A stretch of DNA of 64,000 bases from positions 86,992 to 150,991 of the forward strand of contig JAFUAF010000028.1 of assembly GCA_017460805.1 (NCBI GenBank), in the 5' to 3' direction. Below the pieces are notes generated by a model, which saw nothing but the letters and a program-made list of their open reading frames with translations, searched no databases and was not told where the DNA came from. This DNA comes from Bacillota bacterium. GTDB taxonomy: Bacteria; Bacillota; Clostridia; Lachnospirales; CAG-274. Within the stretch, counting starts at the first letter, position 1. Every line of letters starts with the position of its first letter. Position numbers and translations under genes: made by a program. Below are positions 14,328 to 23,441 of the stretch, one piece after another.

Positions 14328-15938
14328 CTATCTTTTAAAAACCGTTGTGGTAACAAACTCAATATCCATTGTGTCCTTTACCGCTGCAAGAAAATCATCC
14401 AAAATACTCTGTATCTCTTTGTTTAAAAAATTATAATCATGCTCTGTGGTCAGTGTCGGCAGATATTCGTCCGCATAGCTTTCGTTGTAATTGCTGCGAA
14501 ACTCGTCCAATCCCGCAACACCGACACGTTTGACCGCCAAACGGTTCATAAGGCGCAGACAGGTAATTATTGCATTGTCAAAGTATACCCATTTGCGTTT
14601 GATAACACTTTCGTAATTTATTATTATTTCATCGTCAAGCGCATCCTGCTTGATATTTGAAAGCAGGATCTTTCGTGTTGCCTTAAACTGATCCTTATAT
14701 ACTTCTTTTGCGTAATCGTATCGTATCGAGCTTAAAAGAAACAAAAAATCGCCTTTATACAAAGGATTAAGAGCGTTGACGAATATGATAACGGGATCGT
14801 TCTTTTTGATATATGTATCTATCAGGTCAAATTCGTCTTTTGTGGTTTTGCCGGGGCCTATCAGAAGTACTTTGCGGCTGCCTATGGCTTCCTTTAATCG
14901 TTCTATACTGTCGTCGTCACGGAATTTTGCGGCTTGATTTTCAAGGTACTTTGTTTCAAGAAGATCGTAATCGTACTTTCTTCTGTCCGAAACGGAAAGC
15001 GAGTCGATAATATTGTGCATATCCCTGCTGTTTGTTCTGTGATTTTTCAAAAGATATGCTATATTGTTGACATGGCACTGATACATACCCGCAATACAGT
15101 AGGGGGTAGAGTAGCCCCATTTGTATTTTTCCTGAATAGTCGGCATATACATATCAATGGCATCAAATATCTCGTTCATATCATAGTTTTTGTGATACTT
15201 TTGATTAAGATAATTTGCCACCAGTTCCGTGGGTGTATTGCCTGCGCCTCTGCCCATGCCGCAAAGTGTCGAATCTATCATTATATCTCTTTTGCCGTAC
15301 AGCATGGAGGCAAAATGTATACATAATGAAAACGAAAGCTGAAGATTGTTGTGTGAATGAAAACCAAGGGCAATATTACTGTCCAGCTCGCTTGAAAGAA
15401 TATTGACTATCCTGTCAAGATCATCCGGGTACATTGCTCCGAATGTATCAACTACCGATAATGCCACGGGGGAAAGCTTGTTGACGCACTCGGCCAGTTC
15501 TATCAGGTCTTTGTTGCTGTATGCAAGAGTGTTGGCGGCCTGGAGAAATACCTTATAGCCCTTTTCCTTGATCTTTGAAGCAACACTTATTCCCTCGCGG
15601 TGCTTGCCGTGCGGGAAAACAACTCTGACCGCATCTATGGATTTTCCGTCACAGACAGGCAATGTGTCAAGATCGTAGCGATCCCAATCTATCATTACCA
15701 CATAGGTTTTGGAGGGGTCTTTTTTTGAACAGTATTTCAGCATATCATCCGGAATATGGTAATAAGAAGAGCCCTCTTGATGAGGGTCGTTTTTGAGCCA
15801 GCCGCATTCAATGACATCAATGTTTGCTTTTTCGGATTTTTTTATTATGCCTTGTATGCAGGGGACGCCGAAATTGGAATTGTTTACATATGCTCCGTCA
15901 CGCAAGGTGCAGTCAAGCAGTTTAATAGTAGTTTTCAT
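14328..15938 (-). CDS. HMGL-type aldolase with extra C-terminal domain
   Basis: The first 340 residues are an HMG-CoA lyase-like TIM barrel: LDCTLRDGAYVNN (8-20), VVDTFGAM (162-169) and the metal motif HSHNN (194-198), close to 4-hydroxy-2-oxovalerate aldolase. The last 190 residues form a separate domain with a Rossmann-like VLLIGPGKT (about 365-373) and no obvious family. Two-domain proteins of this kind occur in surface-polysaccharide clusters. It may join or split a 2-oxo acid and an aldehyde, but direction and substrate are inferred only. It lies between the FkbM methyltransferase and the HAD phosphatase. Confidence 0.82.
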   Translation of the reverse strand: MKTTIKLLDCTLRDGAYVNNSNFGVPCIQGIIKKSEKANIDVIECGWLKNDPHQEGSSYYHIPDDMLKYCSKKDPSKTYVVMIDWDRYDLDTLPVCDGKSIDAVRVVFPHGKHREGISVASKIKEKGYKVFLQAANTLAYSNKDLIELAECVNKLSPVALSVVDTFGAMYPDDLDRIVNILSSELDSNIALGFHSHNNLQLSFSLCIHFASMLYGKRDIMIDSTLCGMGRGAGNTPTELVANYLNQKYHKNYDMNEIFDAIDMYMPTIQEKYKWGYSTPYCIAGMYQCHVNNIAYLLKNHRTNSRDMHNIIDSLSVSDRRKYDYDLLETKYLENQAAKFRDDDSIERLKEAIGSRKVLLIGPGKTTKDEFDLIDTYIKKNDPVIIFVNALNPLYKGDFLFLLSSIRYDYAKEVYKDQFKATRKILLSNIKQDALDDEIIINYESVIKRKWVYFDNAIITCLRLMNRLAVKRVGVAGLDEFRSNYNESYADEYLPTLTTEHDYNFLNKEIQSILDDFLAAVKDTMDIEFVTTTVFKR

Positions 15939-15975
15939 TTCATTCCTCGTTTTTCTTTGGTTTCGGGATAGCTGT

Positions 15976-17094
15976 TTATTGAGGTATTGCCCATAAAATT
16001 GTATGGTAGCCGCCCCGTAAATAATATTTGTAGTTTATTCCCAAACTGTCGATAAATAACGGGATATCGACAAGATCGTTTTTTCTGTGGTATAGACAGA
16101 TCGCCAAGTATGGTTTGTATTTCTTAATGGTTTCGACAGCGCCTTTTAATGCGGCCAGCTCTAAACCCTCTATATCCATTTTGATGTATACTGTGCCTTT
16201 ATAGTCAATATCCAAGCTGTCTATTTTTTTGATTTCCAGAATACCCGACGCACCTGTTGGATCTTCTGTAAATCTGCCGCCTTCGGGATCTCCGTTTGCG
16301 GGTAAGTGAAAATATAATTTTTCGTCCTTTGTGCCGACTCCGCAGTCAAGAATGTGAAATTCTTTGCATATTGACCGGAATTTAGGCTCTTTTGTCATGG
16401 CGGCAATGTTTTCTTCCAAAGGTTCTATTGCATAGTAATATATATCTTCTTCGGGGATTGCATTGCATATCGGCATTACACTGTCACCGATATAAGCCCC
16501 GCAGTCTAAAACCGTTGCACCGGTTTCGCCTGAGGCGGGAAACTGATATGTATCCCAATAATCTTCGGTGTAATAATACATATCTTTTATATCAAGATAC
16601 GGAATGATTTCGTAATCATCGTGAATATTTTCGTATGGTTTGCTGCTGACCAATCGGTCGTATAGTTTGATGGACGAATCGTCCGATAATAAACTCCTTA
16701 ACTGAGTATATCGCTTATCGCTGAAAGGGATTTTTTTATCTGCCGACAATTCGTCATCCACACAGAAAAATCTTAAAGATTGATATGGATTTACGACAAA
16801 CAGTCTGTCTTCGATATATCTGTGGGAGCTTAATAATTGGTTTACGATCTTAAACACACCAAAATGTCCTATGGCAACAACAATAGCATTGTCATTGTCT
16901 TCTAATTGTGATAACATCTCATCGGCGTGACGGATCATAAAACCATGAAATGTTGTTACCTGCCTGTTTTTAAGCAAATCAAACACACCTGCAAGTTTTT
17001 TGCGGATATCTTCGGATTGGTTATATATTCTCTCTGCCATTATTCCTCCGCCAAAGAAGATAATATTTTTATAATCTTTCAGATTATTTTTCAT
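15976..17094 (-). CDS. FkbM family methyltransferase
   Basis: This 372-residue protein has an N-terminal NAD-binding-like start (NIIFFGGGIMAERIY, 10-24) that resembles the small Rossmann domain found in some glycan enzymes. It is followed by an FkbM-type SAM methyltransferase domain: VLDCGAYIGD (195-204), IEPLEEN (223-229) and KMDIEGLE (305-312). FkbM enzymes O-methylate sugars or polyketides. In this operon a methylated sugar is the likely product. It lies 24 bases after the GNAT gene and shares its direction. Confidence 0.85.
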   Translation of the reverse strand: MKNNLKDYKNIIFFGGGIMAERIYNQSEDIRKKLAGVFDLLKNRQVTTFHGFMIRHADEMLSQLEDNDNAIVVAIGHFGVFKIVNQLLSSHRYIEDRLFVVNPYQSLRFFCVDDELSADKKIPFSDKRYTQLRSLLSDDSSIKLYDRLVSSKPYENIHDDYEIIPYLDIKDMYYYTEDYWDTYQFPASGETGATVLDCGAYIGDSVMPICNAIPEEDIYYYAIEPLEENIAAMTKEPKFRSICKEFHILDCGVGTKDEKLYFHLPANGDPEGGRFTEDPTGASGILEIKKIDSLDIDYKGTVYIKMDIEGLELAALKGAVETIKKYKPYLAICLYHRKNDLVDIPLFIDSLGINYKYYLRGGYHTILWAIPQ

Positions 17095-17117
17095 AATTGA
17101 ATTCCTCCGTTTTTGTT

Positions 17118-17843
17118 TTATCTTTTATTTTGGTGTTTTACCAATATATGCTCGATAGCATAGGGCGTATATCCGTTCATTATCAAAGCCCTTAATTGGT
17201 TTGCGTTGTTTGAAGAAACGCTTGTGATAACTTTTTTGCCGCCGAGCTTTCTTGTTATCTCCTGTTCTTTCTGAACGCTTCCGAGGCCTGTGCCGCGATA
17301 TTTTTCGTAGCCGCCGCCAAGAACGGAATAATATGTTTTATCGTCCTTTTTTTCAAGGACAATAAATCCCGCGCTTTCATTGTTGTATGTCATAACATAA
17401 AACAGCGCGCCTTTGGCTTTAAGATCTTTTGTCCAGTTCATATATCTTTTTGAAGAAAGACCTTTTTCAAAAAAACTGTCGTTTGATATTCTGTCGTTAT
17501 CAAACATACCTTTTTTGATTTCGGCTTGCAGCTCCTCAAAATCCGCATCGGTCATTTCTCTGTACAGCAGCCTGTCGTACAGTCTTTTAAGTATGCGGTT
17601 CATTTCAACTTCGTGAAGATCATGTTCAACGTGTATCATATCTTCGATATATTCATATCCGTTTTGCTGAACTGTCTTTAGAATTTTTACCATATCGGAC
17701 GGTACTCTAACAACGCAGTATTCGCTGTCAATGTCGGCAAGTTTTTCAGACACATACTCGGGTGTGTCTTTTTTTTCAATTGTAATTTCGGTCGTTGTAA
17801 CACCGAGATTTCTTTCTTCCCAAACTGCATTAATTATTTTCAT
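17118..17843 (-). CDS. GNAT family N-acetyltransferase
   Basis: The 241-residue protein has a GNAT acetyl-CoA domain in its second half: AGFIVLEKKDDKTYYSVLGG, then the pyrophosphate-binding loop KYRGTGLGSVQKEQE (about 195-209), then TSVSSNNANQLRALIMNGY near the C-terminus. The first 110 residues are less conserved. It would transfer an acyl group to an amine, possibly an amino sugar such as those in dTDP-Fuc3N or UDP-bacillosamine pathways. Its start overlaps the end of the upstream thiamine-diphosphate enzyme by four bases, so the two are coupled. Confidence 0.82.
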   Translation of the reverse strand: MKIINAVWEERNLGVTTTEITIEKKDTPEYVSEKLADIDSEYCVVRVPSDMVKILKTVQQNGYEYIEDMIHVEHDLHEVEMNRILKRLYDRLLYREMTDADFEELQAEIKKGMFDNDRISNDSFFEKGLSSKRYMNWTKDLKAKGALFYVMTYNNESAGFIVLEKKDDKTYYSVLGGGYEKYRGTGLGSVQKEQEITRKLGGKKVITSVSSNNANQLRALIMNGYTPYAIEHILVKHQNKR

Positions 17844-19657
17844 ATCGGTTTACCATAGCTTGTTTCAAGCGGTTCAATTATCATCTCTTCAAAAAATACA
17901 TCTCTGTCGATGAACGGAGACTGATCTTCTATCGGTCTGAAACCGACTTTGCGCTGACCGTACATAACAAGTGCATTATGCAGATCAAATTGATCGGGGT
18001 CGGTAAAGATCTCTATAATGCAGGGCGCATTTTCCGAAAATAAGGTATCAATGCTCTTTTCCAGTTCATCAATATGCTCGGCTTTTACATATTTGATGCC
18101 AAAAGCCTCTGCTATCTTTCCAAAATCGGGGAAATCCAGACCGTTGCTCGGGTCTGTACCTATGGATTTGCCTCTGAAATGGGCTTTTTGTCCGTGGCGC
18201 ACACCCGAATATCCGTCATTGTTGATAATGACCAGTTTTATATTGAAATTGTTTCTTTTTATGGTCTGTAATTCCTGAAGATTCATCATCAAAGAACCGT
18301 CGCCCTCAAATGCTATGACGGGCTTGTCTGTTGCCGATGCTATGCCGCATGCACCCGGAACGGCAAACCCCATTTCGCCCTGTGCGTAGGCGTGTACCAA
18401 ACCATCGCCTTGTCTGAAAACACAGGAAGCGGTGGCCGCAGCTCCCGTAAAGCCCGCATCGGATACGACGGCAGAGCCGACGGGCATTTTAAGTGATACT
18501 CTTCTCATTGCATACTTGGCATCTATAAGCCCGTTGGATGTAAGCGGAGTGCTGTGTTCCTCAAAAATTTCCCTCCAATGGCTGCATTTGTCTATCCAAT
18601 TTTGATCGGCGGTGCCCAAGTCACTGCCTGCTATCGCATTGTTGAGAGCTTGAAGAAGATCCTTGGCATCTGCCGTGATAAGCTTGTCTATCCTAATGCC
18701 GTTTTTTTGGTGTTCTGTTTTGTCAATGTCGATAACTATGATCTTTGCCGCCCTTGCAAAGGTCTCCGTATTGCCTCCGATAGTGTCCATATTCATTCTT
18801 GAACCGATAACTATCAGCAGATCGGAATTCTGTACAAGAAAATTGGCATATCTGTGACCGCCTGCCGTACCCTGCAACACACCGTAATTGTATTTATAGT
18901 CCGTCGGTATCATGTTGTATGTTCTTCTGGATAAAGTCAAAGGGATATGCGTTGTTTCGACAAACTTCAAAAGTTCTTCCTCTGCTTTTGCGCTTCTGAC
19001 ACCGTAGCCTGCATGGATCGCAGGTCTTTTTGCATTTTTTATGGCATCTATTATGTATGCGCAGTCCGCTTCTTCGATCTTAGCCGTCTTTTCTTCCTCG
19101 GGGATGTATCTTTCAAGCGTATCTTCATTTACCATGCTGTTTTGTACATCCAGGGGGACATCGAGCCAAACAGGACCTTTTCTCCCGCTTTTTGCCAGAT
19201 ATATCGCTTTGTCGATATGGTATGCGATACTCTTTGCATCGGGCACGGTAACTATATATTTTGTTATTGGAGATGCAAGGGTCTCTATATCTGCTTCCTG
19301 TATGCCGACCTGTTTTAACGGAAGTCCCGATGCTTTTGTGGTGTTTGCATAGGTCTGCTGTCCCGAAACTATAAGCATGGGAACGCTGTCCTGCCATGCG
19401 TGCAGTACCCCCGTGAGTGTATTTGTGCCCGCACAGCCCGTAGAAACAAGGCACGCGCCGAAATTGTTTGTATATTCGGAATATGCAAGCGCAGCCATGG
19501 CCGCAGCCTGTTCGTGGTGGCACGCTATTGATGTAAGATCTTTGCTTCTTCTCAAAGCATCACAAAGATACACACATTGACCGCCCGATACATAAAACAG
19601 TGATTTTACGCCCTCGTCGGCTATTCTTTTTATAATATAATCCGCAACTCTTATCAT
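17840..19657 (-). CDS. Thiamine-diphosphate enzyme, acetolactate synthase-like
   Basis: The 605-residue protein has the three-domain ThDP carboligase/decarboxylase plan. The PYR domain has the activating glutamate in ACHHEQAAAMAALAY (E49), the middle domain is Rossmann-like, and the PP domain has GDGSLMMNLQEL (about 453-464) with NNDGY some 25 residues on. It is not a clear IlvB, and no small subunit follows. Placed in a sugar operon, it resembles enzymes that add a two-carbon acetyl unit to a keto-sugar (as in yersiniose synthesis) or that decarboxylate a 2-oxo acid. That role is inference. Confidence 0.85.
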   Translation of the reverse strand: MIRVADYIIKRIADEGVKSLFYVSGGQCVYLCDALRRSKDLTSIACHHEQAAAMAALAYSEYTNNFGACLVSTGCAGTNTLTGVLHAWQDSVPMLIVSGQQTYANTTKASGLPLKQVGIQEADIETLASPITKYIVTVPDAKSIAYHIDKAIYLAKSGRKGPVWLDVPLDVQNSMVNEDTLERYIPEEEKTAKIEEADCAYIIDAIKNAKRPAIHAGYGVRSAKAEEELLKFVETTHIPLTLSRRTYNMIPTDYKYNYGVLQGTAGGHRYANFLVQNSDLLIVIGSRMNMDTIGGNTETFARAAKIIVIDIDKTEHQKNGIRIDKLITADAKDLLQALNNAIAGSDLGTADQNWIDKCSHWREIFEEHSTPLTSNGLIDAKYAMRRVSLKMPVGSAVVSDAGFTGAAATASCVFRQGDGLVHAYAQGEMGFAVPGACGIASATDKPVIAFEGDGSLMMNLQELQTIKRNNFNIKLVIINNDGYSGVRHGQKAHFRGKSIGTDPSNGLDFPDFGKIAEAFGIKYVKAEHIDELEKSIDTLFSENAPCIIEIFTDPDQFDLHNALVMYGQRKVGFRPIEDQSPFIDRDVFFEEMIIEPLETSYGKPI

Positions 19658-19681
19658 TTATGAAACCTCCCGTGTGTCCGC

Positions 19682-20638
19682 TTATTTTTTCAAAAGTTTT
19701 TGTGACTCTATATCTTTAATAACATACTGCGGCGAATTGTTTATGCAAATATAGATCCTGCCCACATATTCCCCTATAAGTCCGAGCATTGCCATAATAA
19801 TGCCGCCGACTATCATAATGACCGAGATAGTGGAACTCCAGCCTGTTGCCATTTCGGGGTGGAAGAAAAGTTTTTTGATTATAACGTACAAAGCGTAAAG
19901 CATACCCAGTGCAGCTGTCAGAAAACCTGTATAGGAGCCTATTCTCAATGGTTTGACCGAAAATGCGGTAAAGCCGTTGAGCCAAAGATTTATAAGACCC
20001 TTGAACGAATATCCCGAGCGGCCTTCCATCCTTTCTCTGTGCGTAACAAAAACAACACCGATATTTCTTGTTACCCTTAATACCAGTCCTGCCATATAGG
20101 GGTAGGGGTTTTTGTAATTTGTCATTTCATCTATGATAAATTTTTTTGCTACATAATAGCTGCTTCCTTGTTGCTTATTTCCCTTTAAGTCAAACATATA
20201 ATCGGACATGGCTTTTGCGAAATCCGAACCCAGTCTTCTTATGATATTCTGCTGTACTTCGCCGTATGATGCGTATACAACATCATAGCCTTCTTCCAGT
20301 TTATCTATAAGTTTGTATACTTCATCCGCAGGGGTCTGACCGTCGTCGTCAAGAGAAATGACATAATCTCCCGAACAATGGTTGTAACCCGCAAGCAAGG
20401 CGGAATGCTGGCCGAAATTTTTTGCAAGGTTTATACCCGTAACTTTTTCGTTTCTCTTTGCAAGGTCTGATATAACGCTCCAGACATCATCGGGCGAACA
20501 GTCGTTTACAAGTATTATCTCGTAGTCAAATCCGTCCCGTGTCCTGACGGTGCGTTCTATTTCGTCAACCACTTTAAGTATGGTATTCTGTGACCGATAG
20601 CATGGTATTACAAACGATAAAAGTTTTTTTTCACTCAT
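19682..20638 (-). CDS. Glycosyltransferase family 2, GtrB/ArnC-like, membrane-anchored
   Basis: The 318-residue protein has a GT-A fold start (SFVIPCYRSQNTI, 8-20), a nucleotide and metal motif DDDGQTP (97-103) and two C-terminal transmembrane segments (about 235-258 and 270-293). This is the layout of enzymes such as ArnC, GtrB and DPM1 that move a sugar from a nucleotide to undecaprenyl or dolichyl phosphate. It abuts the SDR gene with no gap. The divergent EamA pair would supply the matching flippase, which supports a lipid-linked monosaccharide route for modifying a surface polymer. Confidence 0.9.
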   Translation of the reverse strand: MSEKKLLSFVIPCYRSQNTILKVVDEIERTVRTRDGFDYEIILVNDCSPDDVWSVISDLAKRNEKVTGINLAKNFGQHSALLAGYNHCSGDYVISLDDDGQTPADEVYKLIDKLEEGYDVVYASYGEVQQNIIRRLGSDFAKAMSDYMFDLKGNKQQGSSYYVAKKFIIDEMTNYKNPYPYMAGLVLRVTRNIGVVFVTHRERMEGRSGYSFKGLINLWLNGFTAFSVKPLRIGSYTGFLTAALGMLYALYVIIKKLFFHPEMATGWSSTISVIMIVGGIIMAMLGLIGEYVGRIYICINNSPQYVIKDIESQKLLKK

Positions 20639-21379
20639 TTATCTTAATCCTCCGTCTACTCGAAGTACCTGCGCCGTAATAAAACTTGCATTATCCGACG
20701 CAAGAAAAGCGACGGCATTTGCTATTTCCGCAGGCTCGCCTTTTCGTTTCATTATGTTCATAGATAAGGCGATCTTTTCGTCCTCTTCGCTCATGCTGTT
20801 TCCCATATCGGTCGCGGTAAGTCCGGGGGCAACGGCATTGACACGAATGCCAAATGGACCGTATTCAACGGCAAGTCTTTTTACCATGCCTATAATTGCG
20901 GCCTTGCTTGCGCTGTATTCTATGTTTGCGCCGCCGTCATAAGCCGCGGAGGAAGAAATATAAACAATGCTGCCTTTTTTGTGCCGCATCATATTTCTTG
21001 CTATAAGCTGTGTAAGAAGCATTTGCGAAAACAGATTTACCTCAAAAACGTCCTTTATTGTTTCAAGTTTTGTCATGGCAAGTGAATTGAGCGGCAGACT
21101 TACGCCCGCATTGCATACAAGAATATCAATGGGCACTTTTGCGCCTATAATTTGTTTTGCTCCCGCACGAACGCTTTCCTCATCACTCAGCTCGATATAT
21201 ATGGGCGTGATCGTTACGCCGTATTTTTTTGAAAGTTCATCGGCGTATTTGCCGAACTCGTCAGACTCTTTTCTTATAACGGCAAAGACATTTGCGCCGT
21301 TTTTTGCAAAGTTTTCAAGTATAGCTTTTCCTATTCCTCTGCTGCAGCCCGTAACGACTGCTGTTTTGCTGCTTAACAT
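20639..21379 (-). CDS. SDR family oxidoreductase (FabG-like)
   Basis: This 246-residue classical short-chain dehydrogenase has the NAD(P) motif TGCSRGIGKA (9-18), the NAG motif LVCNAGVSLPL and the catalytic YSASK, and ends with FITAQVLRVDGGLR. It would reduce a keto group or oxidise an alcohol, probably on a sugar intermediate, since it heads the operon with the GT2 and ThDP enzyme. The upstream region (21380-21587) holds divergent signals towards the EamA pair. It is similar in length and style to the SDR at 29625, though the two are clearly different genes. Confidence 0.9.
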   Translation of the reverse strand: MLSSKTAVVTGCSRGIGKAILENFAKNGANVFAVIRKESDEFGKYADELSKKYGVTITPIYIELSDEESVRAGAKQIIGAKVPIDILVCNAGVSLPLNSLAMTKLETIKDVFEVNLFSQMLLTQLIARNMMRHKKGSIVYISSSAAYDGGANIEYSASKAAIIGMVKRLAVEYGPFGIRVNAVAPGLTATDMGNSMSEEDEKIALSMNIMKRKGEPAEIANAVAFLASDNASFITAQVLRVDGGLR

Positions 21380-21587
21380 GGCTGTTCTCCCGATTGTTTT
21401 TTTTTGCTTCTTTCCGTCCTTTAAAAAGCGCTTTTATTATACAACAAAAGGGCATTTTTGTCAATCATTTTGAGGAGGCCGGCAGTCATGCAAAACGTTG
21501 ACTAAAAGCTGTTTATCTGATATAATCAATATTGGTTATATATGTATGAAATTAAATGATATTAAACTTATGAGGAGTGTGGTTTGA

Positions 21588-21965
21588 TTGCAGAACTTAA
21601 AAATAAAAAAACTGCTGCCTTTTATTGCACTTAATATAATAATCTTTTTGTATTCGGTCGGAGGAATATGTTCCAAGCTTGCGGCTTCAAAAGAATTTTT
21701 TTCGTTTGAGTGGGCGCTGCTTTACGGCGGGCTGCTGCTTTCGCTTGCCGTGTATGCGCTTACATGGCAGCAAATTCTTAAAGTGATACCGTTAAATACC
21801 GCTTATACATGGAAGTCTGTCGGGGTAATATGGACTATGCTGTGGGGTGTGATGATATTTCACGAGCGAATAACGGTAATAAATTTTATCAGCATAGCAT
21901 TTATTGCTGCGGGTGTTATACTTATGACAACATCGGGCAAAAAGGGGGAGAAGAGTGATGAATAA
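21588..21965 (+). CDS. Small EamA/SMR-type transporter, subunit 1 (ArnE-like)
   Basis: The 125-residue protein starts at TTG ten bases after GAGGAG. It has four hydrophobic helices and patterns of half-size EamA/DMT transporters: AWTYSK-like YTWKSVGVIWTMLWG and HERITVINFISIAFIAAGV. ArnE and ArnF are such half-size subunits and flip undecaprenyl-phosphate aminoarabinose. With the next gene it forms a pair that overlaps by eight bases, and the GT2 is just across the divergent promoter. A flippase for a lipid-linked sugar is the best guess, not proven. Confidence 0.75.
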   Translation: MQNLKIKKLLPFIALNIIIFLYSVGGICSKLAASKEFFSFEWALLYGGLLLSLAVYALTWQQILKVIPLNTAYTWKSVGVIWTMLWGVMIFHERITVINFISIAFIAAGVILMTTSGKKGEKSDE

Positions 21966-22314
21966 ACTGATGCTTTTTTCGGGTATAATGGTCACTTCGA
22001 CTTTTATTTCCTCCATATCGCAGATGATGCTTAAAAAAAGTGCGAAAAAACAGTATTCTTCACGTTTGAGGGAATATCTCAACCCTCTTGTTATTATTGC
22101 ATATTCAATGTTCGTGGGCTGTACTTTTTTGTCAATGTATGCGCTTAAAGTTGTTCCGCTGCTGTTTGCGCCCGTGCTTGAATCGACGGGATATATTTTT
22201 GTTGCCGCATTGAGTTTTATATTCTTCAAAGAGAAACTGACAAGACGGCAGATGGCGGGTCTGGCGCTTATTATAGCGGGTATAGCGATAGGAGCGTTTG
22301 CGGGCACGGCGTGA
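21958..22314 (+). CDS. Small EamA/SMR-type transporter, subunit 2 (ArnF-like)
   Basis: I use the ATG at 21958 because AGGGGGAG gives eight-base spacing; GTG at 21955 is possible. The 118-residue product again has four hydrophobic helices, with SQMMLKKSAKK near the start and a closing EKLTRRQMAGLALIIAGIAI that is typical of EamA half-transporters. It would pair with the preceding subunit as a heterodimer, as in ArnE/ArnF. The two genes overlap and are probably translated together. Confidence 0.75.
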   Translation: MNKLMLFSGIMVTSTFISSISQMMLKKSAKKQYSSRLREYLNPLVIIAYSMFVGCTFLSMYALKVVPLLFAPVLESTGYIFVAALSFIFFKEKLTRRQMAGLALIIAGIAIGAFAGTA

Positions 22315-22459
22315 TTTAAACGCTTTGTCGGCTATAACGTTTTTTTAATAATTGTACGGTGTTCGTATATAAAAATTTTATTGCCCAAGTCTGATACTTG
22401 ATGATTTTCTTTTTACGGTGCATAATTATTAATACAGAGTTTTAAAGGAGGTGTATACC

Positions 22460-23248
22460 GTGAAAATTTTAATTCCGGTACTTGTGGGTGCTGTTATGGC
22501 TATTACGGGCTGTGTGTCACAGGCAAAGAAAATGGGCGGCGGCACGAATGATGAAAACGATACAAAACAGGACGGCACACAGCTGGTATTTTCTTCGTTT
22601 GACGGCGGCGGCCCTGCGTATAATGTGGTGCTTGACTCCGATATAGTTTCTTACGAGTGCAAAAGCGTGTATGCAAAAGACGGGCATGAGATAATAGAAG
22701 GAGCAAGCTATGATGTTGTGTATACTTTTAAAGGCTTGAAAGCTGGCGAAAGCGGCATGACGATAGAGGAACGCTCGCCGATAGCGGGTAATTTCGATCA
22801 TATTTACAAAGTTAAGGTGGACGAAGGTATGAATGTCAGCATAGAAAAACAAAAAACAAAAGACCTTGATGCTCCGAAACCTACGGCCATGCTTGTTATA
22901 AAAGCTAACGGCAGGGTTTTTTATGCAGTGCCCGAAGACAATCCTTCGGCGGAGGCATTTATCGAAAAATTAAGCGAAGAACCGCTCGAACTCAATATGA
23001 GCGACTACAGCAATTTTGAAAAAGTCGGACAGCTTCCCTGGAGTCTGCCACAGAATAACGAATCCATAACCACGTCCCCGGGAGATATCGTTTTGTATAA
23101 CGGCGATAAGATAACGCTTTATTATGACGAAAACACATGGGAACTGACAAGGCTTGCAAGGATAGGACAAGCAACAAAAGAGGAACTTCTCGAAGTGCTT
23201 GGCAAGGGTGACGTTACAGTCGGATTTGAGGTAGAATACGGCGAATAG
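22460..23248 (+). CDS. Predicted lipoprotein of unknown function
   Basis: The start is GTG at 22460, eight bases behind AAAGGAGG; the longer frame begins inside that site. The 262-residue protein has a lipoprotein signal peptide with lipobox ITGC (Cys18 region), a Gly/Asn/Asp-rich linker, and a beta-rich body that includes a YDVVYTFKGLKAGESGMTI segment and a late YNGDKITLYYDENTWELTRL. I see no catalytic motif. It may be a surface-attached binding or inhibitor-like protein. It is transcribed alone between the EamA pair and the dehydratase promoter. Confidence 0.7.
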   Translation: MKILIPVLVGAVMAITGCVSQAKKMGGGTNDENDTKQDGTQLVFSSFDGGGPAYNVVLDSDIVSYECKSVYAKDGHEIIEGASYDVVYTFKGLKAGESGMTIEERSPIAGNFDHIYKVKVDEGMNVSIEKQKTKDLDAPKPTAMLVIKANGRVFYAVPEDNPSAEAFIEKLSEEPLELNMSDYSNFEKVGQLPWSLPQNNESITTSPGDIVLYNGDKITLYYDENTWELTRLARIGQATKEELLEVLGKGDVTVGFEVEYGE

Positions 23249-23311
23249 AATTTTGTAAATTATTGTTAAACAAACAGTTATTGCCGCTGTAATATTGTAA
23301 AAATTATCGTA

Positions 23312-23340
23312 TTGACAAATTTTTTGAATAATCGTATAAT
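23312..23340 (+). promoter_or_regulatory. Consensus sigma-A promoter of the NDP-sugar dehydratase
   Basis: TTGACA (23312-23317), 17 bases, TATAAT (23335-23340): a perfect consensus, with a leader of about 95 bases before the ATG. Confidence 0.75.
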
Positions 23341-23441
23341 TATTTAAGTTGAGTACTATGGGATAATAAGAATTTTTATGCAAATCCCATTATGATACTT
23401 GCTTCGGCAAAAGTTCGGAAAAATAGAAAAGGGAATTGAAA

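Noticed and set aside
17840..19657. Biosynthetic acetolactate synthase (IlvB)
   Set aside because: No small regulatory subunit or other ilv genes nearby and the context is a sugar operon; called only IlvB-like.
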